A stretch of DNA of 64,000 bases. It comes from Lysinibacillus sp. FSL W8-0992. GTDB lineage: Bacteria > Bacillota > Bacilli > Bacillales_A > Planococcaceae. The stretch's first letter is position 1. Every line of letters starts with the position of its first letter. Made by a program: the position numbers and the translations under genes. Where the stretch lies: assembly GCF_038008685.1 (NCBI RefSeq), contig NZ_JBBOZQ010000001.1, positions 868,001 to 932,000 on the forward strand, read 5' to 3'. The notes under the pieces are model-generated. The model was not told the DNA's origin and did not search any database. It was given only the letters and a program-made list of their open reading frames with translations. This document shows positions 34,735-43,183 of the stretch, piece by piece.

Positions 34735-35673
34735 ATGATGAAGAAGTCTAAAGTTTTCTGGGGCTACGCCGTATTAGCGCTAGTCATCTATGTAGTTATT
34801 CAGGCACTTATTACAACAGAAATAATTGACTTGTATTACAAAAATATGTTAATCACAATGTGTATTAACATCATGCTAGCTGTCAGCTTGCACATCGTTA
34901 TCGGGGTTACTGGCCAATTCTCTATTGGGCATGCTGGTTTCCTTGCAGTTGGTGCTTATATTTCAGCTATTATTACAACAAAACTAATGCTTCCGTTCCC
35001 GTTAGCCATTTTATTAGGAGCGCTTGCAGCAGCAGTAGCTGGTTTGATCGTAGGTATTCCAACGCTACGATTAAAAGGGGATTATTTAGCCATTGCAACA
35101 CTTGGTTTTGCTGAGATTATTCGTATTGTCTTTTTAAATACGGATTATGTTGGTGGGGCAGCAGGGATGCAGGTTAAATATTTATCGAACTGGACATATG
35201 CATTCATTGGTGTTGTATTAACTATTTTAGTGATTTCTAACTTTACAAATTCTCGTCATGGACGTGCTTGTATTTCCATTCGAGAAGATGAAATTGCTGC
35301 GGATGCGATGGGTATTAATACAACTTACTATAAAGTTGTAGCATTCGCGATTGGATCTTTCTTTGCTGGTCTTGCAGGGGCCATTTTTGCACATAACTTC
35401 TACATTATTCAGCCAACAACATTTGGTTTCTTAAAATCATTTGATATTTTAATATACGTCGTTCTTGGTGGGCTAGGAAGTCTTTCAGGTTCTGTTATCG
35501 CCGCAGTATTTTTAACGTTGATATCAACATACCTAGCGAACTTCCCAGAAACACGAATGATTATTTACAGCTTAGTATTAATCATTGTAATGCTATATCG
35601 TCCGACTGGTTTAATGGGTACAAAAGAAATTACGCACTTATTTAAGTTTGGTAAAAAAGGAGGTACAAAATAA
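34735..35673 (+). CDS. livM: Branched-chain amino-acid ABC transporter permease LivM
   Basis: 312 residues with about eight TM helices; VTGQFSIGHAGFLAVGAYIS, GIPTLRLKGDYLAIATLGFA, REDEIAADAMGINTTYYKVV and GLGSLSGSVIAAVFLTLIS are conserved in LivM. A small Lys-rich tail follows the last helix. Its stop codon overlaps the livG start (TAATG), so translation is coupled. Confidence 0.95.
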   Translation: MMKKSKVFWGYAVLALVIYVVIQALITTEIIDLYYKNMLITMCINIMLAVSLHIVIGVTGQFSIGHAGFLAVGAYISAIITTKLMLPFPLAILLGALAAAVAGLIVGIPTLRLKGDYLAIATLGFAEIIRIVFLNTDYVGGAAGMQVKYLSNWTYAFIGVVLTILVISNFTNSRHGRACISIREDEIAADAMGINTTYYKVVAFAIGSFFAGLAGAIFAHNFYIIQPTTFGFLKSFDILIYVVLGGLGSLSGSVIAAVFLTLISTYLANFPETRMIIYSLVLIIVMLYRPTGLMGTKEITHLFKFGKKGGTK

Positions 35674-36452
35674 TGACTGGAAACCTTCTAATCAAAGTAG
35701 AAAATATGGGCATTCAATTCGGTGGTTTAAAGGCGGTACAGGGCGTTAATATGTACCTAAATCAAGGTGAATTAGTCGGTCTAATCGGACCAAATGGTGC
35801 AGGTAAAACAACAAGCTTTAACATGCTAACTGGGGTGTATACACCGACTGAAGGAACAATTACTTTTGACGGTTTAAAGATCAATGGCCTTGCACCATAT
35901 CAAGTAACGCAAAAAGGCATTAGCCGTACGTTCCAAAATATCCGTCTATTTAAAGAATTATCTGTTTTGGATAATGTAAAAGTAGCGAACCATTCACTCG
36001 CTAAACATTCAATGTGGTCATCCATTTTCCGTTTACCTAGTCACTTTAAAGGTGAAGAAGCAATGGAACAGCAATCAACAGAATTTTTAAAAATATTCGG
36101 CTTAGATATTTATAAGAACGAACTTGCAAAAAATTTACCTTACGGAATGCAACGCCGTCTGGAAATAGCGCGTGCATTAGCTGCCAATCCAAAGCTCTTA
36201 TTACTGGATGAGCCAGCAGCAGGGATGAACCCACAAGAAACACATGACTTAATGGAGTTAATAGCGTTTATTCGTAAAGAGTTTGGTTTAACGATTCTGC
36301 TAATTGAGCACGATATGAGCTTAGTAATGGGAATTTGTGAACGTATTTACGTACTGGATCACGGGCAATTAATCGCTGATGGGACACCAGAGGAAATTCG
36401 CAACAATCCAAAGGTAATTGAAGCTTACCTTGGTGAGGAGGTTATCAGCTAA
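35673..36452 (+). CDS. livG: Branched-chain amino-acid ABC transporter ATPase LivG
   Basis: 259 residues. Walker A GPNGAGKTT, the LivG insert and Q-loop ISRTFQNIRLFKELSVLDNV, signature LPYGMQRRLEIARALA (a variant LPYG in place of LSGG, normal in LivG), Walker B LLLLDEPAAGMNPQE and H-loop LIEHDMSLVMG are all present. AAGGAGGT is provided by the end of livM. It pairs with LivF as an ATPase heterodimer. Confidence 0.95.
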   Translation: MTGNLLIKVENMGIQFGGLKAVQGVNMYLNQGELVGLIGPNGAGKTTSFNMLTGVYTPTEGTITFDGLKINGLAPYQVTQKGISRTFQNIRLFKELSVLDNVKVANHSLAKHSMWSSIFRLPSHFKGEEAMEQQSTEFLKIFGLDIYKNELAKNLPYGMQRRLEIARALAANPKLLLLDEPAAGMNPQETHDLMELIAFIRKEFGLTILLIEHDMSLVMGICERIYVLDHGQLIADGTPEEIRNNPKVIEAYLGEEVIS

Positions 36453-37159
36453 TGCTAAAAGTACAAAATATTGATGTATTCTATGGGAATATTCAAGCAT
36501 TAAAAGGCGTCTCTTTAGAAGTAAACGAGGGAGAAATTGTTACATTAATCGGTGCAAATGGTGCTGGTAAAAGTACATTATTAAAAACCTTGTCAGGCTT
36601 GCAAAAACCTAAAGGGGGCATTATCGAATATGAAGGCTTCTCGATTGCAGGTAAGGCTGCGCAAACAATCGTAAAATCAGGTATTTCACATGTTCCTGAA
36701 GGTCGCCGTGTATTCGCTAATATGTCAGTAGAGGAAAACCTAGAGCTCGGAGCATATCTTCGTAATGATAAGGCGGGCATAAAGAAAGATATGGATCATG
36801 TCTTTGAGTTATTCCCTCGTCTACTGGAGCGTCGTAAACAACAGTCTGGAACATTATCTGGTGGTGAGCAGCAAATGCTTGCAATGGGGCGTGCATTAAT
36901 GGCAAAACCAAAGCTATTATTAATGGATGAACCATCAATGGGGCTTGCACCACTTATGGTAAAAAATATCTTCAATATTATTGAAAAGGTCAATAAAGAA
37001 GGTACAACCGTATTGCTAGTAGAGCAAAATGCCAATATGGCATTATCAGTAGCCGACCGCGCATATGTACTTGAAACAGGACGTATTGTGTTATCGGGAA
37101 CTGCAAAAGAACTGCAAGAGAGTGAACAAGTAAAAGCAGCTTATTTAGGCGGCTTGTAA
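36452..37159 (+). CDS. livF: Branched-chain amino-acid ABC transporter ATPase LivF
   Basis: 235 residues, with Walker A GANGAGKST, Q-loop ISHVPEGRRVFANMSVEENL, signature LSGGEQQMLAMGRAL, Walker B LLLMDEPSMGLAPLM and VEQNANMALSVADRAYVLE. It overlaps livG by one base (TAATG) and ends the operon at a clear terminator. Confidence 0.95.
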   Translation: MLKVQNIDVFYGNIQALKGVSLEVNEGEIVTLIGANGAGKSTLLKTLSGLQKPKGGIIEYEGFSIAGKAAQTIVKSGISHVPEGRRVFANMSVEENLELGAYLRNDKAGIKKDMDHVFELFPRLLERRKQQSGTLSGGEQQMLAMGRALMAKPKLLLMDEPSMGLAPLMVKNIFNIIEKVNKEGTTVLLVEQNANMALSVADRAYVLETGRIVLSGTAKELQESEQVKAAYLGGL

Positions 37160-37164
37160 TAAAG

Positions 37165-37199
37165 GGGGTGTCTCGGATTTATTCGGGATACCTCTTTTT
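37165..37199 (+). terminator. Terminator of the Liv operon
   Basis: GGGGTGTCTCG pairs with CGGGATACCTC (one G-U), followed by TTTTT; starts 5 bases after the livF stop. Confidence 0.88.
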
Positions 37200-37272
37200 A
37201 TGATGGGATGGTAGATGGAAGTAGCGTTTGACCTTTACTTTTTGGTAAGGTGGAAAAAAGGAGTGAAGTTAG

Positions 37273-37770
37273 ATGCAATATTCTGCACAATATTTTATTG
37301 AAAAATTAGCGTTAGATCAACATCCCGAGGGAGGATACTATATTTCTTCGTTTCGATCAACAGAGGAGATAGCTGTAAGAGATGTAACAAGACCAATTTA
37401 TACAAGCATTTATTTTTTATTACAATCTCAGGATATTTCCCATTTGCATCGTTTAAAATCAGATGAACTTTGGTATTATCATGCTGGTAGCCCATTAACT
37501 GTGCATATGATTTACCCTGATGGTACATATGAGGGGAAAAAGTTAGGGTTAAATTTAGAAGCGGGTGAGGTTCCTCAAGTGGCAGTGCCAAAAGGTACGA
37601 TTTTTGGATCTTCCGTTGATGATGTAAATACATTTAGTTTAGTAGGCTGTATGGTAGCACCAGGGTTTGATTTTGAGGACTTTGAGCTATTTACACAAGG
37701 TGAACTTTTAGCTGATTATCCGCAACATGAGACAGTTATTCGTAAAATGGCATACGAAACGATTGAATAG
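37273..37770 (+). CDS. Cupin-fold protein of the DUF985 (Cupin_5) family
   Basis: 165 residues. FIEKLALDQHPEGGYYISSF, TSIYFLLQSQDISHLHRLKS, DELWYYHAGSPLTVHMI and VPKGTIFGSSV, GCMVAPGFDFEDFEL are the family's conserved blocks. The HLHR and WYYHAG motifs sit where cupins bind metal or a sugar-like ligand. The biochemical role is unknown. AAAGGAGTG lies 8 bases before the ATG. Monocistronic, with its own terminator. Confidence 0.88.
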   Translation: MQYSAQYFIEKLALDQHPEGGYYISSFRSTEEIAVRDVTRPIYTSIYFLLQSQDISHLHRLKSDELWYYHAGSPLTVHMIYPDGTYEGKKLGLNLEAGEVPQVAVPKGTIFGSSVDDVNTFSLVGCMVAPGFDFEDFELFTQGELLADYPQHETVIRKMAYETIE

Positions 37771-37776
37771 CAATAG

Positions 37777-37818
37777 CAGAAGTGGCAGATTGCATGCAAT
37801 TAATCTACCACTTTTTTG
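37777..37818 (+). terminator. Terminator after the cupin gene
   Basis: AGAAGTGGCAGATT pairs with AATCTACCACTT over a loop containing GCATGCAATT, followed by TTTTTT. Confidence 0.85.
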
Positions 37819-37828
37819 CTATGCCATT

Positions 37829-37953
37829 GTTGTCCGCTACGGCGGTTGCTTTCCGCGGGCACACCGTAAGCCGCAACCCTCGCTTGCGCGCGGATTGTTG
37901 CGTCTTACGCTGCGTGCGTTCCCGCAGGGGTCACCGCCTCCGCTACCAACAAC
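37829..37953. repeat. Second full copy of the GC-rich imperfect-palindrome repeat
   Basis: Starts GTTGTCCGCTACGGCGG and ends GCTACCAACAAC (inverted ends). Shares CTTTCCGCGGGCACACCGTA and the GCCGCAACCC and CGCAGGxGTC blocks with the copy at 17196. Sits between convergent genes. Confidence 0.85.
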
Positions 37954-38010
37954 TCGTATATGTTTAGTATCTGGCACCTACCCACCGTTAAAATGAAGAA
38001 ATAGTAGCAT

Positions 38011-38730
38011 CTACCATAAAATTTTTTCAGGGTAGTTTGCGTTGATTGGGATTTCGTGTAGTGCTTTTTTTGTCGTACTGGCGACTTCGATTAGCTTGGA
38101 TTTTAGAGCGGTGTATTCCTCATCCTCGAGCATTAAGCGAAGAGCAAAGGACGCTAATTGCGCTTTACGTGCTTGCGTATGCAATTGTATGTATTCCAAA
38201 TTTAGTACGTCTACATATTGCGTGGCATAACGGAAAGTTAATGGACTCTTTGTATGAAGCATCCTTAAAAATACTAAGTATTGCTCTTCAGTAAGCTCCT
38301 GCTCTAAGCAGTCAGCAACCGCTGCTTGGAATTTGCGAATTGTGGCAACTTGACCATTCCAAGCAGAAGAATCGATTAGCTCCTGATGTAAGCGAATAAA
38401 ATCATTTAAAGCAATTGCAGTGAAAAGAAGCTCCGGCCATAAAACCTCCGCCCCGTAATAGACATTTTTATTTGGAAAAATAATTTCATGTCGAGAAAGT
38501 ATACTTTTGTTAAGCCCATTACTCACAAATTCTAGCTGATGCTCACCCTGCATTGCTTGACGGAGATTATGACAAAGACCGAGGATGCGAAGACGTGCAC
38601 CTTGGTAATCATAATATTTGTTTTCATCTCCAGTTACTTTATAAATGGCGTGAATGAGTGCATCTAAATCCCAAAAATCACCGCTTATCCGTACACCTGT
38701 AAGCTGTTCAGTACTTTGAATGGAAAGCAT
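38011..38730 (-). CDS. Conserved hypothetical protein (possible DUF6904)
   Basis: 239 residues, soluble, mostly helical. The opening SIQSTEQLTGVRISGDFWDL then DALIHAIYKVTGDE is distinctive and resembles Bacillus proteins that I recall as DUF6904, but I am not certain of the number. No catalytic motif is seen. GGAGGGG lies 7-8 bases before the ATG. It lies 22 bases after the leftward pseudouridine-synthase gene and may be co-transcribed with it. Confidence 0.75.
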   Translation of the reverse strand: MLSIQSTEQLTGVRISGDFWDLDALIHAIYKVTGDENKYYDYQGARLRILGLCHNLRQAMQGEHQLEFVSNGLNKSILSRHEIIFPNKNVYYGAEVLWPELLFTAIALNDFIRLHQELIDSSAWNGQVATIRKFQAAVADCLEQELTEEQYLVFLRMLHTKSPLTFRYATQYVDVLNLEYIQLHTQARKAQLASFALRLMLEDEEYTALKSKLIEVASTTKKALHEIPINANYPEKILW

Positions 38731-38752
38731 CTCTCTATCCCCTCCAATTGCT

Positions 38753-39454
38753 TTATTTTGCTGTGTAATTAAGTAATTTGAATAATTCTGTTCGCTCCTT
38801 ATCAGTTAAATCGCGCCATTGTCCAACCTTTAAATTTCCAAGCTTAATGTTCATAATACGTATGCGTTGTAATCGTTTAACGGAATAGTCTAATGCTGAA
38901 CACATACGGCGAATTTGTCGATTTAAGCCTTGTTCTAAAATAATTTTAAACACTTTATCTGAGATTTTTTCAACACGGCAAGGCAATGTCGTCGTATCTA
39001 AAATATCAACTCCAGCGCCCATTTGTTTTATGAATTGATCTGTAATAGGCTTATCTACTTGTACAATATATTCTTTTTCATGATGGTTTTCAGCACGTAA
39101 AATTTTGTTAACAATATCGCCATCATTTGTTAGTAATAATAATCCCTCTGATTCTTTATCCAGTCGTCCGATATGGAAAATGCGCAAAGGATGATTAATA
39201 AAATCCACGACATTTCCTTTGATATGGCTCTCTGTCGTACTTGTAATACCAACTGGTTTGTTTAAGACAATATAAACGAGTTGTTCTTCTTTTTTTACCT
39301 CTTTTCCTTCCACACAAACAATATCGCCAGTCTCTACTTGGCTGCCGACAGTAGCAAGAACACCATTAATGGTTACTTTACCTTCTTCGACCCATTTATC
39401 AGCACCGCGACGAGATACGATGCCTGTTTCACTTAAGTATTTGTTAATTCTCAT
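38753..39454 (-). CDS. rluF: 23S rRNA pseudouridine synthase, RluF type
   Basis: 233 residues. An N-terminal S4 RNA-binding domain (INKYLSETGIVSRRGADKWV) is followed by the RsuA/RluF catalytic domain: YIVLNKPVGITSTTES, GRLDKESEGLLLLTNDGD with the catalytic Asp in GRLD, and EQGLNRQIRRMCSALDYSV. The last block is characteristic of RluF, which modifies U2604 of 23S rRNA in E. coli; B. subtilis YjbO/YtzG branches differ. Site specificity is by family only. TAGGAGAAC lies before the ATG. Confidence 0.88.
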   Translation of the reverse strand: MRINKYLSETGIVSRRGADKWVEEGKVTINGVLATVGSQVETGDIVCVEGKEVKKEEQLVYIVLNKPVGITSTTESHIKGNVVDFINHPLRIFHIGRLDKESEGLLLLTNDGDIVNKILRAENHHEKEYIVQVDKPITDQFIKQMGAGVDILDTTTLPCRVEKISDKVFKIILEQGLNRQIRRMCSALDYSVKRLQRIRIMNIKLGNLKVGQWRDLTDKERTELFKLLNYTAK

Positions 39455-39697
39455 ATTGTTCTCCTATACATTTCATATTAGCTTAAGTATACCCTATCGT
39501 TGTAAATACCGTGAATTCTAGAAGCTTTTCTATTAAAAATAAATATTATAAAAATTTATTTTAAAAAGTTGAAATAAACATTAATTTCTGACAATATAGT
39601 GGGTAAGAGAGTCTCTATGAAAATATCGTTATTTCGATATAAAATTACGATTTTTCTAGATATTTTCTCATTATTTTGTGTAAAGGGGAGAAGTAAA

Positions 39698-41218
39698 ATG
39701 GTTTATGCATTTCCAAACACTGAAGGATCGGTAGTTCAATTCAAAGAGAAATATGATAATTACATTGGTGGAGAATGGACACCCCCAGTGAAAGGTCAAT
39801 ACTTCGATAATGTTACTCCTGTTACTGGACAAGTTTTTACACAAGCAGCACGTTCCTCTGCTGAGGATATCGAACTTGCACTTGATGCAGCACATGCAGC
39901 AAAAGATGCATGGGGACAAACATCCGCTACAGAGCGTGCTAACATTTTACTTAAAATTGCGGACCGTATTGAACAAAACTTAGAAAAGTTAGCCGTTGCC
40001 GAAACATGGGATAATGGTAAAGCGGTTCGTGAAACATTAAATGCAGATATTCCTCTAGCAATTGATCATTTCCGTTATTTTGCAGGTGCTTTACGTGCAC
40101 AAGAAGGCGCCCTAAGTCAAATTGATAATGATACAGTTGCTTATCATTTCCATGAGCCAATTGGGGTAGTCGGTCAAATTATTCCTTGGAACTTCCCAAT
40201 ATTAATGGCTGTTTGGAAACTAGCTCCTGCTCTTGCTGCTGGTAACTGTGTTGTATTAAAACCAGCTGAGCAAACACCAGTTTCGATTATGGTGCTAGTG
40301 GAGTTAATTGGTGATTTATTGCCACCAGGCGTACTAAATGTTGTGAACGGTTTCGGCTTAGAAGCTGGAAAACCGCTTGCATCTAACCCACGTATCGGCA
40401 AAATTGCCTTTACTGGTGAAACTACAACTGGCCGTTTAATTATGCAATATGCGTCACAAAACCTTATTCCAGTTACATTAGAATTGGGCGGAAAGTCTCC
40501 GAATATTTTCTTCGAAGATATTATGGATGAAGATGATGCCTTTTTAGATAAAGCAGTAGAAGGCTTTGTATTATTCGCCCTTAACCAAGGTGAGGTATGT
40601 ACATGCCCTTCACGAGCGTTAATTCAAGAATCCATTTATGATAAGTTCATGGAACGCGTTATACAACGTGTCGAAGCTATTCAAGTTGGAAATCCACTTG
40701 ATCCTAACACGATGATGGGCGCACAAGCTTCAAGTGAGCAGATGGAGAAAATTCTGTCTTATTTAGATATTGGTAAGCAAGAAGGCGCAGAATGTTTAAT
40801 TGGTGGCGAGAAAAATAATGTAGGTGAAGGCTTTGAAAATGGCTACTACGTTAAACCAACTGTCTTTAAAGGACATAATAAAATGCGTATATTCCAAGAA
40901 GAAATTTTTGGTCCAGTTGTTGCAGTAACAACATTTAAAACAAAAGAAGAGGCATTAGAAATTGCTAACGATACATTATATGGACTAGGCTCTGGTATTT
41001 GGACACGTGATATGAATACAGCATATCGCTTCGGTCGTGGTATTCAGGCGGGGCGTGTTTGGACAAACTGCTACCATGCATATCCAGCACATGCAGCGTT
41101 CGGCGGCTATAAAATGTCAGGTATTGGCCGTGAGACGCACAAAATGATGTTATCGCATTACCAACAAACGAAAAACTTATTGGTGAGCTATAACGAAAAT
41201 AAACTTGGTTTCTTCTAA
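39698..41218 (+). CDS. NAD-dependent aldehyde dehydrogenase (AcoD/ExaC type)
   Basis: 506 residues. [32 protein letters not shown] with the general-base Glu, and the catalytic cysteine loop [16 protein letters not shown] are intact. The double cysteine VCTC and N-terminus [10 protein letters not shown] are typical of the acetaldehyde dehydrogenases AcoD/ExaC/AldA that are paired with DUF779 proteins, as here (gap 21 bases). Likely oxidises acetaldehyde or another short aldehyde to the acid. AAAGGGGAG lies 8 bases before ATG 39698; a 33-residue upstream extension is not credible. Confidence 0.93.
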   Translation: MVYAFPNTEGSVVQFKEKYDNYIGGEWTPPVKGQYFDNVTPVTGQVFTQAARSSAEDIELALDAAHAAKDAWGQTSATERANILLKIADRIEQNLEKLAVAETWDNGKAVRETLNADIPLAIDHFRYFAGALRAQEGALSQIDNDTVAYHFHEPIGVVGQIIPWNFPILMAVWKLAPALAAGNCVVLKPAEQTPVSIMVLVELIGDLLPPGVLNVVNGFGLEAGKPLASNPRIGKIAFTGETTTGRLIMQYASQNLIPVTLELGGKSPNIFFEDIMDEDDAFLDKAVEGFVLFALNQGEVCTCPSRALIQESIYDKFMERVIQRVEAIQVGNPLDPNTMMGAQASSEQMEKILSYLDIGKQEGAECLIGGEKNNVGEGFENGYYVKPTVFKGHNKMRIFQEEIFGPVVAVTTFKTKEEALEIANDTLYGLGSGIWTRDMNTAYRFGRGIQAGRVWTNCYHAYPAHAAFGGYKMSGIGRETHKMMLSHYQQTKNLLVSYNENKLGFF

Positions 41219-41239
41219 ACAGTGAGGAGGTGCTAAAGC

Positions 41240-41602
41240 GTGGTTGAACGTGTTTTAGCAACGGAAGAAGCGCTGGCACTAATTGAATTGTTGAAGGAAA
41301 AGCATGGACCGGTTATGTTTCATCAATCAGGTGGATGCTGCGATGGCTCGTCTCCGATGTGTTATCCTGATGGGGACTTACTATTAGGTGATCAGGATGT
41401 ATGCTTAGGGAAGATTGGGGACACACCATTTTATATGCACAAAAACCAGTATGATTATTGGAAACATACGCAAATTATTTTAGACGTAGTTGATGGGAGA
41501 GGCGGTATGTTCTCTCTTGAAGGCGTAGAAGGTAAACGTTTTTTAACAAGGTCTAGAGCATTTTCTACAGAGGAACTAAAAGAGTTAGGTTTAATTAAAT
41601 AG
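41240..41602 (+). CDS. DUF779 protein, partner of aldehyde dehydrogenase
   Basis: 120 residues with the family's conserved GPVMFHQSGGCCDGSSPMCY block near residues 28-47 and the later YWKHTQIILDVVDGRGG. The clustered cysteines and histidine suggest metal binding. DUF779 genes usually follow AcoD-type aldehyde dehydrogenase genes, but the biochemical job is unknown. Start GTG, with AGGAGG 9 bases before it. A terminator follows 8 bases after the stop, so this is a two-gene operon. Confidence 0.9.
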   Translation: MVERVLATEEALALIELLKEKHGPVMFHQSGGCCDGSSPMCYPDGDLLLGDQDVCLGKIGDTPFYMHKNQYDYWKHTQIILDVVDGRGGMFSLEGVEGKRFLTRSRAFSTEELKELGLIK

Positions 41603-41609
41603 TTTAATG

Positions 41610-41644
41610 ACAGCGGCAAAAGCTTTTTTGTCGCTGTTTTTTTA
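41610..41644 (+). terminator. Terminator of the aldehyde dehydrogenase operon
   Basis: ACAGCGGCA pairs with TGTCGCTGT (one mismatch/G-U) followed by seven T residues. Confidence 0.85.
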
Positions 41645-41907
41645 TGCTAATTTTTCTGGAAAAGTAGTTGTAGGTTTACGTTATTTGGGGAGTTTCGCAA
41701 TAATAAATAACGTTGTAATCGTTCTTGTAGGGTCTGGGTTAATAGTAATTTTCTGATTGTCCGTTCAATCATAATATAGCCCCCGTTCATCTTTGTTTAT
41801 ATTAATTAAACCATATAATACCTATTTACAAACATTAAATTATGTTTACTTTTTATGTTAATTATTACAAAATGATTGAATCTTTTCGACAGAATGTTAC
41901 GTAAATA

Positions 41908-42345
41908 GTGAAAAAGAGTGTGTTGAAGATGGATATTGTTATAATTGAAAACCAATTTTCACAAACTGTGGAGGCAGTTTCGAAAGTTGCAGGCTGGACA
42001 GTGGATCGGAAAATTATATTAGCTATTGCCAGCACATATGTTGCCTCGGATAAAGTGTTTGATTCGGAAAAATATAAAGATGTTGTAGAAGAAATGAAAA
42101 AACAAACTTCGTGGATGTCGCCATTGCGAACATCGATAGGGTAGCAAATATGATGGAGCAAGATGGTACGGAGCAAGCAGTAAATACGCTATTGAAAAAC
42201 GAAAAGATATAATGGAGGAATGCCAACTTATCCAGATTGTTATCACATTATTGAAGAAATGAAGGATCGTCATCCAATTACGTGTCTTACATGATAACTC
42301 TTTAATTGGGTACCTAATGAACAGATTATAACCCAATTTAGTCAT
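41908..42345 (+). pseudogene. Decayed 5' part of a DUF4003-family gene
   Basis: A frame at 41908-42144 encodes NQFSQTVEAVSKVAGWTVDR, IILAIASTYVASDKVFDSEK and MKKQTSWMSPLRTSIG, which matches the N-terminal quarter of DUF4003 proteins (~330 residues). It ends in a stop. Shifted frames then give AVNTLLKN, KDIMEEC and IIEEMKDRHP, consistent with the next part after frameshifts and deletions. The matching C-terminus lies at 42855-43142, beyond an intact DUF3969 gene. Upstream, 41645-41907 has no feature that I can name. Confidence 0.6.
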
Positions 42346-42424
42346 GAAAAATAAGTGAAGTAAAAGTAGTTAGAACTAACCTGATGTTAAAGCTAAGCAA
42401 GGTTGGAGTGTGAAATAATTAAAT

Positions 42425-42769
42425 ATGAATAAATTATTATTGAATACTACAAATAACGAAGAATTAGAAAAACTACTACTCATAAATGTAATAGGTTTAA
42501 TTGAGGCTTTAAAAAAAGATTTATTAACAATCGAAGAAACTGAAAAAGTTTTATTTAACCCATATACTATGGATTTATTACAGTCTAAAGGAATTTCAAA
42601 AGAAATATTAGAAATTATTCACTTAGGCACTGAATTAGAAGATATAGTGAGTCTAATGTCTGAAAAATTATTTGAAAGTTTAAGCGAAATTGAATATGAA
42701 AGTATTGCTCAATTAGAACAAAGAAAAGCATATAAATTTCGAAATAAAGTTATTGAATCAATAAATTGA
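42425..42769 (+). CDS. DUF3969-family small protein
   Basis: 114 residues, acidic and helical: NNEELEKLLLINVIGLIEAL, LTIEETEKVLFNPYTMDLL and LGTELEDIVSLMSEKLFESL are the family blocks. Function unknown; such proteins appear in Bacillales, often near polymorphic-toxin immunity-like genes, though no toxin gene is here. It is more AT-rich than its neighbours. A ribosome site (GGAGTG) lies rather far (14-15 bases) from the ATG. It sits between two fragments of a DUF4003 gene with its own terminator, so it looks like inserted cargo. Confidence 0.72.
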   Translation: MNKLLLNTTNNEELEKLLLINVIGLIEALKKDLLTIEETEKVLFNPYTMDLLQSKGISKEILEIIHLGTELEDIVSLMSEKLFESLSEIEYESIAQLEQRKAYKFRNKVIESIN

Positions 42770-42820
42770 TTCATTTGATTTTAAGTAGTAGTAGAAAGAG
42801 GACAATTGGTACTTCTCTAG

Positions 42821-42858
42821 AGCAGCTCGTTTTATCATGCTAAACGAGCTGCTTTTTC
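42821..42858 (+). terminator. Terminator of the DUF3969 gene
   Basis: Perfect 12-bp stem AGCAGCTCGTTT/AAACGAGCTGCT with a 9-base loop, followed by TTTTT. Confidence 0.92.
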
Positions 42859-43142
42859 TATACTGTGTTATACAAAGATTAATTTTTCAAATGATTAAAG
42901 GTCAACTTCAGAAAATTGTTGATTTATATCATGAATTAAAGGGAATGAAATTGTTGAAGTGGCATCGGGAATTTGTATTGTTTATGGCTGTACAAATCGC
43001 TATTTATGATATGGCAAAAGTACAACAATCACTGTCAATGGCTATTATGTCTTCTATTGAATTACTAATCCAAGCACAGCAGGCAGTGATGATATCCGCA
43101 GTTACAGCAGCCGCAGTAGCGTCAAATTCGAGCACTTCATGA
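42855..43142 (+). pseudogene. 3' fragment of the DUF4003-family gene
   Basis: The frame (its apparent ATG at 42837 lies inside the terminator loop and is not a real start) encodes LKWHREFVLFMAVQIAIYDM and ELLIQAQQAVMISAVTAAAV, the characteristic C-terminal ~80 residues of DUF4003 proteins. There is no promoter or ribosome site. Together with 41908-42345 it represents one gene that lost its middle. Confidence 0.62.
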
Positions 43143-43183
43143 TAAACTAAAGAAGAACAGATTATTTGGAGGTGTATTTGAAG

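Noticed and set aside
37727-37996. Overlapping rightward frames across the repeat at 37829
   Set aside because: They arise from the GC-rich repeat having few stops; they overlap the cupin gene end and have no start signals.
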